From: Lycorma delicatula
Taxonomy: Eukaryota; Arthropoda; Insecta; Hemiptera; Fulgoridae
DNA length: 64,000 nucleotides
Assembly (NCBI RefSeq): GCF_047948215.1
Contig: NC_134455.1
Location: 348,748,491-348,812,490 of the forward strand
Reading direction: 5' to 3'
The notes below the pieces were generated by a model. That model was not told the origin of the DNA. It saw only the letters and a program-made list of their open reading frames with translations, and made no database searches. Numbering within the stretch: position 1 is the first letter of the stretch; each line of letters starts with the position of its first letter. The translations under genes were made by a program, and so were the position numbers. Positions 1-13,875 of this stretch are shown here, one piece after another.

Positions 1-914
1 TTTATAATTATTTTCTGAACATGTGCCCCTTTATATCTTTTGATTAATTGATTGTACTTTCAATTGTCTATTGTCATAATATTTTTATTGTTAATTAAAG
101 CTAATTTATACTGTTACTTTGGTACAATTTATATTTATCTTTAAATGATAAGATTGAATCGTGTTTTAAAATTTATTAAAAAGCTCAGTTTCTCATGTGT
201 TATTTTTTCTTAGGAAATTGTTAACTTTCACTTTATTGTTTAAGAGACAATATTAAATTAAAATGTTTATAAAATTCATACTATTTATGACTAAAAAATT
301 TCTAAGTGAACAATATACTGGTTTCCACAGTTCTAGTTAATGAATTTTTTTTATACACTTTAAAAGGAAATGTTCAGCTGGGTAAATTTTTATTTTACTG
401 ATGACCACAAAGGAGGTGTTCCCACTGTTTTTGTGATTGCTTTAAAAGTAGTAAAACAAAAGCAGATAAAAGTTGTTAAGTATAAAATCATTGTCCATAT
501 AAAACATTTATTATCTTAGAAAAAAAACATAATTAATCATTAAAAATTCATTAAAATATCAAAATTTTAAAATATCTGGTTCAGTGTAATTTAGTTGTAC
601 ACTTTTTTCTGTTTATTGTCAGAAATGTAATGCACACTACAGAAAAATGGTAGAACAAAATGTTACACAAAGTGACAGTTGCTGTTACTTTAATTTCCCT
701 GTTGCAAACATTACAAACTTTTTTCACCCTGTTGGGTGTTGTTGTTTCACACACTGTTGGTTGCCATTGTTATGGAGTTAAGTATGCCAGCTGTGTCAAC
801 AAACTAACTATTGTGTTTAATTATAACTATATTTGTTTTACTATTAGTTAATCACAATTAACTTTTTTTGTATGTAATTCAATAATAGAAACAGGGAATG
901 TTAGTGAGATTCAT
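1..914. other. AT-rich filler, no gene recognised
   Basis: Very AT-rich sequence with homopolymer runs. The short ORF at 660-851 has no recognisable motif and reads like chance. No RNA gene or repeat family was identified. Confidence 0.6.
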
Positions 915-1105
915 CATTGTCTAAAAGCTGTTTGTTCATGATGATGAAACTGCTGATTGAAGTACGGTAAGTAGGTGAGCAAAAAAATTTTGTTCATAAA
1001 AGTTGGTAAAAAGAATATTGAGGATGAACCTCACTGTGGTTGACCGATTTCTATGACTACCGATGAGCATTGAAAGGAGAACAATAAATTGATTCAAAAT
1101 GTTGT
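915..1105 (+). pseudogene. Mariner transposase N-terminal fragment
   Basis: Around 1011-1070 the sequence reads ENIEDEPHCGRP followed by MTTDEH. This matches the linker after the first helix-turn-helix of mariner transposases (…EDDPRSGRP…TDENV…). No catalytic part follows, because a jockey-like fragment begins next to it. It is a short, dead fragment. Confidence 0.55.
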
Positions 1106-2100
1106 CACATTACAGAAAATTTTGTTGTAAATGACAGAACCTATATGTTCAGTCTACCTGGTATTACAAATATCTACAATGTTGAACTGTATGCCATCAA
1201 TAAAGCTTAGAATATCATTAACCTAAAATACTATCATATCCTTATTTGTAGTGATTTGTGCAGTACATTCCAAGCTTTAGAGGATTTGTATTCTAGTCAT
1301 CCTATCATCACCGAAGTTCATAATACAAACACAGAGTTGAACCGTCATAACACACAAGTGAGTTTCTGCTGGATCCCTAGCCGTGTGGTTGTGGTTATCT
1401 TGGGTAATAAACATGCGGATTTTGCTGCTAAAGGCAAATGCAGCTGACTGTCTTTCACCACTCGTGTTACTACTACCGTTTTTATTAATTCTATTAAATA
1501 CACTCTTCGAAGAAGGTGGCAAGGTGACTGGACTGCTACAGTAGATAATAAATTCCGATACATCAAGGATACTGTGCTGCCATGAAGCTTTTCAATCCAG
1601 AATAACCGTAGAGAGGAGGTTGTTTGCCATCTACAATAAGGGCATACTAATCTTGCATATGGACACCTAATGAAGCAGACTGTTGCACCTGTTAGTGTTT
1701 GCTGTCACAGCTAACTAACAACAATACATCACATCCTTGTGCACTGTGTTTTTATGCAGCATTGTTTGGAAATTTATGTTTGGAGCTAACATTGGAGATG
1801 TTCTAGAAAACAGTATGAGGATGTTATCAAATAAATTTTTTTCTTAAAGCTGGACATCTTTATTTGATTATTTATTATTTAATGTAATATGTTTTTTTTT
1901 TGTAATCTATATTGTGCTTTATTTTTTCCTATTTTTCCTTATTTTTTTATGTTAATGTTATTGTGCGATTTGTTAATTTTATTTTTCTGTTATTTTATAT
2001 TGTTATACTTAGTGTGTGTTGTTATAAAATTAGTTAATTTATTCTAGAATCATTGCTTCTGGGCGCTAATAATGAATCTTAATTGTGTGCAAACAAAAAC
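1106..2100 (+). pseudogene. 3' end of a jockey-like non-LTR retrotransposon (RNase H and tail)
   Basis: The fragment reads NDRTYMFSLPGITNIYNVELYAI, then ICSD, LQALEDLYSSHPII-like and FCWIPS…GNKHADFAAK. This is the RNase H domain found at the C-terminus of insect jockey-clade retrotransposons, whose catalytic Asp residues sit in such motifs. The coding trace continues with many stops (RRWQGDW, then HILVHC) to about 1850. An AT-rich 3' UTR ends near GGGCGCTAATAAT at 2064. The element is 5'-truncated, as is usual for non-LTR insertions, and frameshifted. Confidence 0.72.
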
Positions 2101-2234
2101 TCCACAAATAGGCAAATCAAATGACAAGTAGAACACATTGTTACAAATGGACTCTTGTGAAAACTGTTCATGGTGGGTGCAAAGCAAATTCACAGAAAAG
2201 AACAAACAACAATGAAATAAATGTTATGAACAGG

Positions 2235-2870
2235 TTCTGAAATTTTATTGGCATCTTCATGCCAATAACCTTTTCTTTATTTTGACTGGAGAAAAACCTA
2301 GGGTGCTTCATTAAAATCCAGAAGAAAAATGGTACAGCATGGAATGAATATCAGCAGTGTGGTTACTGCATTTAAACAAATTTTAAACACATTTTGCGAA
2401 AAAAATTCTCTTGACAGTATTCTGGGATTCTAAATGCGTGTATGTGACTGACAACCTGGAAGCTGGGGTGATTAAATTCTGTATGATACATGCAGATGTT
2501 AAAATATCTTAAGACAGTGCATGTTGTGTTCAACATTGTGCAGAGCTGTTAATTGTGCAACATGATAATACTTGTTTACTCACATTGAGTGCAACCGTTG
2601 AGGTACTTGTGAAATTGAAAATTTAACTTATTTCACACTCCATGTATACCAGATTTAGCACTCTGCGATGTTCATTTCTTTCTGCAGTTAAAGATGGGTA
2701 TTAAGAGTATTCTGTTCATCGTGGATGATGAACTGAAAGTTGCAGTGAGTTAGTGGGTCAAGGAAAGGCTGCCAGCATTCTTTATTGACAGAATGAAAAA
2801 AAACTGATTCACTGTTTGCAGAAACTTGTAGCCGTAAATATTGATTACATGGAAATATAATTGTGAGTTT
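2235..2870 (+). pseudogene. Mariner-type transposase relic (catalytic and C-terminal part)
   Basis: With frameshifts, the + strand reads LTVFWDSKCVYVTD at ~2420, HDNTCLLT (second catalytic Asp region) at ~2560, a decayed YSPDLA-like stretch near 2640, and DDELKVAVS with WVKERLPAFFIDRM-like text near 2730-2800. The order and spacing are those of a mariner/IS630 transposase. Many stops show it is inactive. Confidence 0.6.
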
Positions 2871-5800
2871 TTGTATTGATAAAATTTATTTTTACTCCAT
2901 ATTTATTTCATTTGCAAGTTATAAGTGAATGTAGTTTACATTTCAGCCATCCATCGCATTATATTAGTTTCTCTATCCATTACAGTTTGTTTTAAACATT
3001 TTATGTAATTTATTACTGTTTGGCTAATTTAATGCCATTATTAGATTTTCTATTAATTTTTTATTTTAATTGTGATGTAGTATGTTTGTCAATTATTAAC
3101 TAAAGAAACTTTTTATTATGAATTTGAAATAATTTAAGATTTTAATATACTTATTTTATTAATTTGGGGAGATTAATTTAGATCAGGATTTGGTTAATAA
3201 AAATTATTTTGATAGCAATTTAAATGGAAGTGAAATGATAATTAAATTTTATTCATGAGGGGCATTACAATATTTAAAGTGTAGTGCTGGTAGAGAGGAT
3301 ATGCAGTTATGCTCGCTACTTAATTTAAGAGAGGAAGAGATATTGTATATTTTAGGAAGTTGTCTGATACTCTGAAAGATAAGGAGTGACTGAATAAGAA
3401 GCCAAAGGCTTGGATCTCTCAAGGCTCTTGGTTATTGAATGGCAGGGACTGGAAGGATTGATAGCAATTGTTAGAATGATATGGGAGTACAGGAAAAATT
3501 CTATATGTATGACGCATAGCAAGTTCGCGCGCGTGGATGCATATATATTATTTATATCTACGGGTGTTTTATGTGTGTATGTATGTACATACAAAGCACA
3601 GGTGCTAATGGGTGTAGAAGATTTGTTTGACAGAGGTGTGTTTATCTAGATCCAGTTGCCAGCTGGAGTTTTGCTGCTTGATATGGGGAAAATTATTTTG
3701 ATTTATTTTTTAATGGTTTATTTTGATTATTATTCTGAGTTTTGAGTAGTTTTTGTTTTTCAAGTTTCTAAATCTTATAAAACATGGACTGTATTACAAT
3801 AATTAGTAATGCCTATTTATGGGTTGCAGAATTTATTATTCTATTTCAATTATGTAACAGGCACTTTTCCATTCATTCCATATTTATGAGTAGTGTACTT
3901 TTTTAATACAGAATCACCTAAGATAACTTATTTAGTTGTTTATTTAATTAATTCCATTACCGGTATTTATTTTATAGTAAAAATTTGATTTATTTTTAAT
4001 TTGTTATAGTTATTTGTTAGTGATTAAAAAAAGCCAACCAGTTTGTTATGCTATTAAACATTTCGTTTATTTTTGTTAATAATCATTAATTTTATTGATA
4101 ATAAAACGAATAAAATTTTATGATTATTACTTATTTTATATCTTTTTACGCTTATAATTTACAAACAATGAGAATCATAATTTGTTGAGTTAATTCCTAA
4201 TGAAAAAATTATTTTTTAATACATTGAACAGCAGTCATTTAAGTTTTAATGTCATTGATGTGGTCCTTGACGATAATTTTATTTATTTTGTGTTTCATTT
4301 ATAAAGTGTGGTTGTTTGTGTCTTGAAATTGTCTGTGATGAGATGAAAAATACTTAAACATTAAATTATTTATTATGCGAATGGGTTTTGGCTGGTAATT
4401 TATTTGTCATTTCATACATGTAAAAAAATGTAAAAGTATATCTTTTATAAAACAGATAGACACGATTAAAATATAGTAATGCTTATTTGGTGTGTTTAAA
4501 ATTAAATTTAAAATTAGTAGAAGGAATGAATTGAAAATGTAAAAAAAAAAGAAAATGTAAAATAGCTTTAGAAATATTACAGAAGATTTTGTTAGTGAAA
4601 TTGAAAGAAATGAAAATTAACTTTGTTGCTATCAATCATTCAGGTATTTATTTTGAGCAGATATGGAGGTAAAGATTAAAAGTGCTATGGAACACTTTTG
4701 ATCTGGCTAGAATTGATAAGGAGTTGAAAATTGTGTAAATGATGTTGATGTCATGAACAGAATGAGAACAGCAATTAAAAGCATGATGAGAATAATCGAT
4801 AATGGAGAATATAAGGAAAGGTAGAAAAACTGAAGAATGGATATCACGAAAAATGTGAAATAAGGATTTAGAAAAAACAATGGCAGAGCAAAAACGGAAT
4901 GTCTATTTACCAGACATACTTTAACAGCTAATGGAAGGTGGTCAAAAAGAATAATAGAATTGTATCCAATATTAATGAAAATGTAAAGAGAAAAACAAAC
5001 AATAGGGGCATGGCCAGTGAAGTGAGAAGGACCTTTGGTGGGGTGGGGGGGGGGGCACAGGAAAGTGAGAGAGAATGAATCAGATGTGTAAAGATGTAAG
5101 ACTATGATAACAAACCAAGTGAGATAAAATTGGACCAGGATGCACAGTTTTATTGCCACGGTCAAAGCTGATTTGTTCAATAAGTATAAAATTACTCTAG
5201 GTTAGGAAATAATAATTATAAGTTTTAATAAAATAATTTAATGTAATAAGATAAAAATAATATGAACTACAAATGACTTATGGATTATTATAATAAATGG
5301 ACTGCCATTATTGTTATAAAAAAAAAGTACATAAAAGACTAAATAAATAATATAAATGTTATTACTCATTTTGATAATTTTTATTGTTTTAATTTTTGCA
5401 TTAACTTTTACCTGTATATTATATGCAGGTATATTTACCTTATAAATACCTTAAATAATTTATTTATTTACCTTATTATTAATATCAATAATAATAATGT
5501 AATGAAAAGGTATACGTTTTTATTTTAAAGTAATGCTGTTTAATGAATGAATCAAACAAAAATTAATATAATACCAATTATTTTATGGGCAGTAATTGTT
5601 GTAGCACATTATATGGATCCAGGGTGTTTATAAAGTATAGCAACCTGTGAATAACTTGTCACTTTAAAGGTGGAAACATTAAGTTTAGTAATTGTTCATA
5701 CCTCAAAACAATAATTTTTTTCTGTATGAGACCACCACACCCAAAAGCATCATTTTGTAAAAACGAAAAAAAATGTTAAAAGGAAAGAATTGTGATAAAT

Positions 5801-6615
5801 CACTTCAAAGAGCATTGAAAAATGAACATTTTGGAATAAAATTCATCAGACTATGACAACCCTAACCAGCATAGTGCCATTTAATATTTTTCACTGCTAG
5901 TTTCAATATTAGCCTGCAATACATCCCAACTTGCGAGGGTCTGAGAGCTGTAAAAAGATTGTTTTGAGAAAAGAGAATGCATAAAATTTATTATTATTTT
6001 TTTTACTGTTTAGTGGTTATTTAAGAGGAACTATAGACAAAATTACATGGCCACTATTTTGTTTAGAGTTGTAGCACAAAATTTTTTATGTCAAATTTTT
6101 GTTTTAATAAACATCTTTTAAAGTGATTCTTTATAATCCTACTCTTTGATTTTAACATTTTTGAGATGTCCTAGATGTGTGGGTGGGCCCAAACAAAAAA
6201 TTAGGTTGTCTTGAGATATGGTTATTTGCTAAATTTCACTTTTATTTAATAGTTGAAAATCTAACTGTTTATGAATACACAGTGTAATTGTATAAACATA
6301 AGAACATTGTATTATACAGACGGAATAAGGTGATAAACACAGCATTGTACTTGAATGATTACCAAAGCTATAATTTTTAAAAGCAAACAATTAAGTAGTT
6401 CCTTTTTATTTTCCTGGTCACATGTTCAGGATTTTTCTATAATCTCTAAACAGAGAAAATAAATTGGTATAAATATTATTTGAAGGTCAAGAAACTCATT
6501 TAGTGTGGGAAAATTGGCATTATATAAATTTCAACTGTACTGTAGCAGTAATTAAGCTCAAATATTGTGGCATAAATTAAAAAAAAAAAATGATAATTTA
6601 AATTTTATTAAAACA
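2871..6615. other. AT-rich region without recognisable gene
   Basis: Mostly AT-rich filler. It includes a G-rich run at 5041-5055 and a segment starting CAGGGTGTTTATAAAGTATAG near 5620. That segment looks like one end of a Tc1/mariner-type element, but no matching second end was found. The 157-codon open frame on the minus strand at 4707-5180 is hydrophobic by composition (T/A-rich antisense). It has no start context or family motif, so I do not call it a gene. Confidence 0.5.
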
Positions 6616-7795
6616 GTGTACAAGGGTTATTCAATAAATTATAGAAACTGATGGCAACAATGGAAAAACTATTTAATAAAATAAATTAAACTCTCTGATA
6701 TTGAAGTTGGCACCCGTGACAAAAAATATCAGCTGTTTGAAAAGAATTTTCATTCTTATAATTTCTTTTCTTTATTTCAAAATTTCGCCTCTGCTTCTAA
6801 CATTTACCATGGAAGAAAGCTTGATAAAATAAGATTTTTTTCTGATGATGTAAAACCAGCCAAAACTCACTTGCAGATGGATATTAAAATGATATGGTAA
6901 AAAGTTTTACCTACTGTGCAAATCTTTATATGGACCCAACAGTTTAAATCTGACAGAACATGTGTTCCTAATTTTTGTTTTAGCAGAAGACTGGTGGGAA
7001 GTTTTGACTGACAGTTTACTAAATTGCATTAATGACCCTTTTCATGAGGACAGGCACTAAAAATTTGGGAAATTGCTGAAATTTGTAGTACGAATATTTG
7101 TGCTGTCCATTCCATTGTAAGCCAATTTACTGCAAAGAGTGCTCAGTTTGGGTTCTGAGAGAGTTGAATCAAAATCACAGTGTCACCTGAATTCATTATA
7201 TGGGACTTGCCATGTTTTTAGCAGATGGTAATACTTTTTAGGTTGCATTAATAACTTGTGGTGAAACTTGGATTTATAATTTTGAGCTGGAATCCAAATG
7301 TCACAGTACAGAATGGATACATCTGAGTTTGACCACCACGAAACAATTCATAACATAAATGTCAACCAGTAGAGTGATGCTAACATATTTCAGAACTAAA
7401 GATCCAATTTATTGTGATTATTTGGAAGAACAATATAAAACCAGCTACTAGTGCTATTATCAGAAGCTAGAAAATGTAGTGAAACTCACAGTAAGAAAGA
7501 AACTTCCCATTTCTCTCTGAAAAGGCATAATGCTTCTGCACGATATCGCTATTCAGAAGTCGAGTCAGGAGGTGTTGCCACATCCACCTTAACATCATCA
7601 TACTTGTTTGTTTGTTCCTTTCAAAGAATTTTTACATGGCACCAAGTTCAGCAACAATGAGCAGGTCAAGAATATGGTACAAGAATGACTCAAACAATAA
7701 GTTAAGCAGTTCTTTATTACTGGAATAAGAAAGGTGAAGAAAAACGGGATAATTGCCTAAATGGAGCCAAAGATATGTAAAGTAGGGTTAATTTC
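6616..7795 (+). pseudogene. Mariner element relic
   Basis: A terminus-like ACAAGGGTTATTCAATAAAT is followed by decayed transposase. Visible pieces are ITCGETWIYNFELESK (first catalytic Asp changed: GDE is CGE) at ~7250, MLLHDIA (second Asp) at ~7530, LPHPP at ~7575, and FKEFLHGTKFSNNEQVKNMVQ at ~7620-7680. The C-terminal WDKC…GDYVE is reduced. Several frameshifts make it inactive. Confidence 0.72.
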
Positions 7796-9520
7796 ATTGT
7801 CATTAATTAAATCATTTTTTTTACAATCCTTTGTCTATTTATTTATTGAACGGCTGTCTTATAACAAATTATTTTATTAAAAAACTCAGAATGCTATTTT
7901 TATTTGAATGATAAACATTAAACGATTTGTATATTTTTATGCATTGTCTTGAAAAAGATGTTTCCTTTAATTCTATTGAACTATTGGTTGTATTAATATG
8001 AGAACAAGTGTACTGAACACAGATTCCTTAATATGCTAAGATACAGGTACCTTTGTGGAAAATTATTTTAAAAGCTTTAATTGTGAGAAATAAAATTGTT
8101 GTTTATATTTTAAATTGTATATAATTACTTGAGATAATGAAATTATTTAAAGAAATTTATGTGTTTGCTTTCTAACTGCAGTTATGTCTACAATTACTCC
8201 TACTGTTTTCACTTACGTAATAACCATTGAATCGGTTAAATGTGCACTGTGTCATTGTAGCTTTGTATTCCCTATATTTATTTTTATTTGTTACAACATA
8301 AATTTTTTGGAAAATAAAATTTTTAGACTCAAAGTTTTTTAAAGTGTTTGTGTGCGCGCGCGCGCGTGCGTGCATGCATGCATGCATGTGTTTTATGTAC
8401 ATAAGCGAATTCAAAATTTATTTTACTGTTACCTCTATTGTTTTTATTGAAAAAAAGTTTTTTATAAAATTGTAGTAGTATTTTTTTCCTTTTAATCTGG
8501 TGCTTGAGGGTGGTATTCATTACGTCATTTTTAGTTTTGTGGTTTTAATTTTTTTACTTGGATGATTGTTTTATTTTGTAATGAAAACCTTACTGTGTTT
8601 TCAAACTATGTTCTGAAATTAAAGTTTTATTATGTACTTTTTTAAGTATTATTACTACAGATTATGATATTGATAATAACAGAGATCTGGCTTGATGAAA
8701 AGCTTGTCAATGTGAAATTTTAAATATCACATTATTTTTATATTTATCTATAAGGATTGGGATCCATTTTGTAGAAGCAAGGGGCTTGGAAGTTCTATTG
8801 AGTTTCCAATAAATAAAAAGTTAATCACTGTATTAATCACTGTTTCAAAATAATACCTATATCACTTTTTTATTTTTCTTATTAGTTTTATCAAAATATC
8901 ATTTATTAGATGAAATTTTAAACCTTTTGTGTAAACAAAATGAACCTTATTTTGAAGAATTGGTTTATAGGCAACCAAAGTTATTGCTGAAAATTGATGA
9001 TTTTTCTGCTGGATTTTATCTGTATCACTAATTAATTAATTTGAATGTGCATACAGTTGGTATTTGTCAAAGCTTAGATATAGATGTGTTGATGAAGGAT
9101 CAGTGTTCAATGAATGGGGAGAATTTTGTGGTATGTGTGCATGGCTATTGCCTTTGAAAATTATTATTCAGTTTTATATATTAAAAGTGTTATGAGATTT
9201 TTAGTGGATTATGATGAACTTGGATGCCTGCACTGCTAGTTTTTATATGTTTTTTTTTTTAGGCATGAAGGAGGCATAAATCCATACTCCATACATATTT
9301 GTAGCTTGAATTGATGCTTTTTTTGTCAATCTCTTGAGATATGCTTTTAATATATATATATTTTAAATATGTACAAATTAGGATGTAAGCAGCTGATAGT
9401 TTTACAAAGAATATTATGAAACTCTTTATTGGAAATTTAAATTTATTACTACATAAATATACAGAATTTATTAGAGTTTAAGTAGATATAGTTCAGTTTT
9501 TAAAGAGAGTATCTATTAAA
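7796..9520. other. AT-rich filler with an alternating purine-pyrimidine tract
   Basis: No gene was recognised. The notable part is 8350-8391, an uninterrupted alternating purine-pyrimidine tract of GTGTGCGCGC type passing into TGCATGCATGCA. It is the most GC-rich simple repeat here. Confidence 0.55.
8350..8391. repeat. (GC)n/(TGCA)n alternating purine-pyrimidine microsatellite
   Basis: About 42 bases alternate strictly between purine and pyrimidine: GTGT, then GCGCGCGCGC, then TGCATGCATGCA. Such tracts readily adopt left-handed DNA; any effect here is inference. Confidence 0.85.
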
Positions 9521-9524
9521 TGTC

Positions 9525-10330
9525 CTCTATAATTTTCTAAACGTTCCACTCCACCTTGAAGAAAACGCATGACCTAGTAAGAGGTCCTGTGGGATGTCAC
9601 GTGACTGGGTCAAATAATTCTCAAGAAAAAAATTGACTGTTGAAAGATCTCGTGACCTGGTGGCCCAGTTGATGTTACTGTACTGTAAAATAAGACGTCT
9701 AGAGAACATTTTTTGTAATGTTAACATGCTGTCAGTAGGTGAGCTAGTAATAGCTCCTTATTGAAATCAAATTCTACACGCATCCAAAGAAATGCATTTG
9801 AAAAATTTGTTCAATAATAAATCTTTAGCTTTCAGCCAAGCAGTCTCTTTGCTCTTGTGTAGTGGCTTTTGATGTAATTTGTGAAACCTGTATTGTTCAA
9901 CACTCGATGGCGACATTCTGTTTTGTCTACTAAATTGTTCAAATGAAAATGAGCTTTGTCAGAGATTGTAAAATAATCAAGCGCATTGTAATTTCTATTC
10001 ATCAATGCTAAAAACTTAAACTAAGATAACTTTGCTGCTCTCCCTCTCTTTGTCAACTCATAAACAACATAAATTTGCATGCATGAAGCTTTAACTCGCC
10101 ATTCAGAATAGGTTAAGATTTCAGGAAAATGTGCCAAATGTCATGGCATGGTATCGAACTGATTTTTGATGGAGTTTGGCAACTTGCATTATGCCGTTGC
10201 AGGATTATTAGATTGTTTTGAATCTTGGACTGATAACTCTTGATAATGCCATTTTTTAATCTATAATAATAAAGTTTGTAGAAGGCTAGTCTTGTGTATT
10301 AAATACCTCGGAAATTCACAGTGAGCAGCA
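9525..10330 (-). pseudogene. Tc1/mariner-superfamily transposase relic
   Basis: On the minus strand, NWATRSRDLSTVNFFLENYL at ~9600-9660 resembles the W-PPRSPDLTP-DFFLWGYLK motif around the third catalytic residue. LTKLIFI..TI..TKQNV at ~9910-9955 resembles DEAHFHLNGFVNKQN around the second strand of the catalytic core. Many stops and frameshifts are present. The family is the insect IS630-like type with an HTH N-terminus. Assignment rests on motif order only. Confidence 0.5.
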
Positions 10331-11265
10331 GTGATTGACTTTGTTTTAAGAGGGAATGTTAAGAGGGAATGTATGGCAAATGTATGATCTGACATCTATC
10401 GATATTCTATAGTGATTAATCCAAACAATGGCCTCCTGAAATCACTATAACATAAGTGCTTGGCACAAAGTAATTATTAACTGTAACTCGAAAACAGTCA
10501 CCTGTTTGTGTCCAACTAGTTATTTCTTGATATTTGGAAAGAAATAAAGTTTCTACTGCTTCTAAAAATGGAAGTAAAATTAAATAAATTACTAGCCAGT
10601 TATATTGATGTTCATCCAATAAAATATATTTAAACAAAGTTTATATAGGAAGTTACTTTTTGCTGTTAAATATGAATTGTAATTTTATCATTAAAATGTT
10701 TTTTAATCAGCTTAGATTCTTTTCTGGTTGTTCTCTGCTTCTAAATATTAATTTTTATAATTATATAAATATGTTTATTAAAATGGTTATAAGCATTATA
10801 GATTTTGCAAAGGTTTTTGATAAAACAAAATACCAGTTTATTAAATAAATTTTCATCGTTCAGTTTCACCAGTAATTTGGTGTCTTTCAGTTTATACATA
10901 ATAAATTCTTTAGCAATTCCTTTTTGTAAGGTACTTAAGATTGTTGGAAAATTTGGTTCAATCTGGGGTTTTGTCAGGGTCCAAATCATAGCCTTCTCTA
11001 TATGAAAGGCTAGGCTTCTACAAAGAAATGTTTATTTCTAGATTTATATCAGGCTGATATTTAATAATTGTTGTTTTCTTCAAAAGCTTTTCCTAAGTGT
11101 ATTTTTCATTAATTCTTAAATTGTAGTGCAGTTTTTTTTTTAAATTAGTGAAAACCTAACTGTTAAAGATATCGGATTGGGACTTTTTTTGATTACCAAA
11201 CCAAGAAAACTTCATCTGTTTTATTTGTTAAATTTTTATGTGTTTTATATAAATCTGAAAGTCTT
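10331..11265. other. No gene recognised
   Basis: AT-rich sequence. A 13-base unit AAGAGGGAATGT(T/A) is tandemly doubled at about 10350-10376. The small open frames here are on overlapping strands and show no family motif. Confidence 0.5.
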
Positions 11266-11269
11266 GTCT

Positions 11270-11640
11270 ATTTGCTTGAGTGCTTATGGAAAGGTTTGAA
11301 AGGGAAATTTTGGATCATTCTGTGTATATCTCGGATCTGGCATTATGGGATTACCATTTGATCCTTCTCGTGAAAAAACTGGCTGACAGCTAAGTGGTTT
11401 GATGACGATGAAGGGTTCCAGGATGGTGTTAAGCAGTTGAAAAACCAATTGGTAGAATTTTTTGTTGAAGGGATACAAAAACTCATCGGTAGATATAATA
11501 AGCATCACAGTTTGTTTGGTGACTATGAAGAGGAATAATTTAAGGATGTATTTTCAAGTTGTATGTAATAAATTTTTTCCCAACAGCTTTTGCTTTTGTT
11601 ATACAAAAAAACGTAAGTTACTTTCTGAATAGCCCTCATT
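11270..11640 (+). pseudogene. Mariner 3' end relic
   Basis: The + strand reads ILDHSVYISDLALWDYHL (the decayed YSPDLAPCDYHL, with the third catalytic Asp kept) at ~11310. FDDDEGFQDGVKQ at ~11400 and EFFVEGIQKLIGRYNKH at ~11455 follow, then GDYVEE and a stop. AGTTACTTTCTGAATAGCCC near 11620 has the form of a mariner 3' inverted-repeat end. The 5' two-thirds are missing. Confidence 0.72.
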
Positions 11641-12176
11641 AGTTTGGAGAGGGTAGATATCCTATATTATAAAAAAAAGGAATTGTTCCAACATTAGCCT
11701 GAATGGATTAAGAGAAACTGGTAAAACCTTGGATCAGAGCAAAATCACAAATATCAACTGATTATAAAATTAAAATTGATAATAATTATTTTAGAATATA
11801 AATAAAATAAACTAAACATGAAGATATTAAATTAAAGAAAAAAAAATAGAGTAATTTAGAAGGTAATACAGAAAAATTATTTGAGCTCATATATATATAT
11901 ATATATATAAAATATACTCATTGAATGGAAATGCAGAAAGTTTAGTTTTTTCTTTATTGATTAGAATTATTTTAAAGTGCAGATTAATATTGTTTCTAAA
12001 AAAGAGAATCTTTCAATAGTATTTAAAAAAAATTTGAGAAATGGGAGAAATGGTTTTGTAATTTATTAAAAGTATCTGTTTTAACATTGTAAGACCCTTT
12101 CTCATAAGCTAAATTATTGTGTTGAGTTATATGAAAACAATGTAATGTTACAGTGTGGTTTTGTAGTGGTGTTTGT

Positions 12177-12178
<2 letters not shown>

Positions 12179-12218
<40 letters not shown>
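12179..12218. repeat. Poly(T) tract, about 40 bases
   Basis: An uninterrupted T run followed by AATAAATGAC. It could be the tail of a minus-strand retrotransposed copy, but no element body was recognised beside it. Confidence 0.8.
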
Positions 12219-12222
<4 letters not shown>

Positions 12223-13875
12223 AATGACTATTCTGTTTAGCAAATATATTGCACGTTCATAAATATAAAATACATTGCTATAATGTGTATATATTTTTTT
12301 GTGTTTTCATTTATTTTGTTTGATATCACTATGAGAAGTTTAGTATTGAAATACATTTAAATGTTAATTTATGTTTGACATCAAATAATTCCACCATACT
12401 TAACAGTTATTTAAATGTAAATTAAAAATAAATTAATATAATTGTTTTATTAGTAAGGCGTACCTGATACAGGATTAGAAGTTAAAAATGTTTCTTCTTA
12501 GGTTAGCTGCAGTTTCTGTAGTTATTTTTAGATCGCTGTTGACTGAAGCTAATTTTAGTTTGTAGTGTGAATTATTGATAGAAAGAAAAGGGAATTTGGA
12601 GAATAGTGTGTATGTTTCAGTGAGTATCAATGGTTTAGAAAATGATTTCATTAATCGGTGTACATTTTTTATTATAATTGTTTGTTAATTTTATTTTATT
12701 TTTTTATTATAATGAATGTAAGTTATTTTTACCCTCATTATGTATTATTTTTATTTTGATTTTAATTTTTTATTTTTGATTTTGTGTTCCCTATCTTTGT
12801 TACTCTTTCTTATTGTTGACATTAATGTATATTGTTAAACTTAATTTTATTTAGTGGATTTACGGATTAAGTTATAAGTAAAACGGTTTACATTTTTTTT
12901 TAAATTCTGTTTTAATTATTTACTTATTAACATTTAAATGCTGGTTTTTCTACTTAATAATAATTTTCATGCGATTGTGTTTTCTAAAAAGGTTTGTTTA
13001 TATTTTTTATTTAATTAGGTTCATTTTTATCATTAGGTTTAATTTTAACATTGTTTCATTTAAACTATATGGTTGGTGCAAAAGCATTGTAAGATTTATT
13101 CTTATAAATTAAGCTAATGCTTTTATTTATCACTAATACTATTTTGCTCTTTTTTTATAATGTTACTATAAGGACATAAAAAAGATTTAGTTGTGATTTG
13201 TTTATATTCATATTAATATTATTAATTTGATTATTAAATTTGTTTTATGTATTAAATTACATTTTGGGTTATTTCTTTAAAATAATCTTGGCATTTAGTT
13301 TAATCTTCACAATTATTACACTTTATTGATTAATAATATAATAATTTGGTTTTCTTTTGTACTGATTAAATATAATTAAATAATGGATCCCTGCAGGTCA
13401 TCGGTTTTAATAACATTAATGTAGTAGGTATGTTAATTAATTTGTGGTATTGATGCATTTCAAATGCTGTTCAATTAAGGTTAATTATGTATTGTAATAT
13501 CCCTAAAATAGTTTGCTTTGTAGTGCAGTAGTAATAGATTATTTTGTTATTTGTAAACTCCTTCATTTTAATGGATTAAATTCTAAATCTCAAACCACAA
13601 ATTGTATTAGTTTCTGCAGATTCTAGTAATATTTGATTATGCAATTGAATATAGGGTAATTTCATTATTCTGTATGCTGTGGTCGATTTAATACTATTTT
13701 TTGTTTTGTTTTGTTGGTTTCTGAGATTGGTGATAAATTTGTCACTCTTAAATTGTATTTGTATATGCGCTTATGCGCGCGCATACAATTAAAATTTATT
13801 ATTTATTACCAACAACAGAATACATTAAAATATAAAATAAAAAATTTGATACAGTTTACATATTATGTATTTTTT

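Noticed and set aside
4707..5180. 157-codon minus-strand open frame, hydrophobic
   Set aside because: Its hydrophobicity follows from the T-rich antisense composition. It has no family motif, and it spans a G-run and AT filler. Possibly the shadow of an old retroelement.
5621..6260. Possible complete Tc1-type element beginning CAGGGTGTTTATAAAG
   Set aside because: No inverted copy of that end and no transposase motif found; left as unassigned sequence.
8172..8520. Minus-strand frames with HACMHAR repeats
   Set aside because: Translation of the GCGC/TGCA simple repeat.
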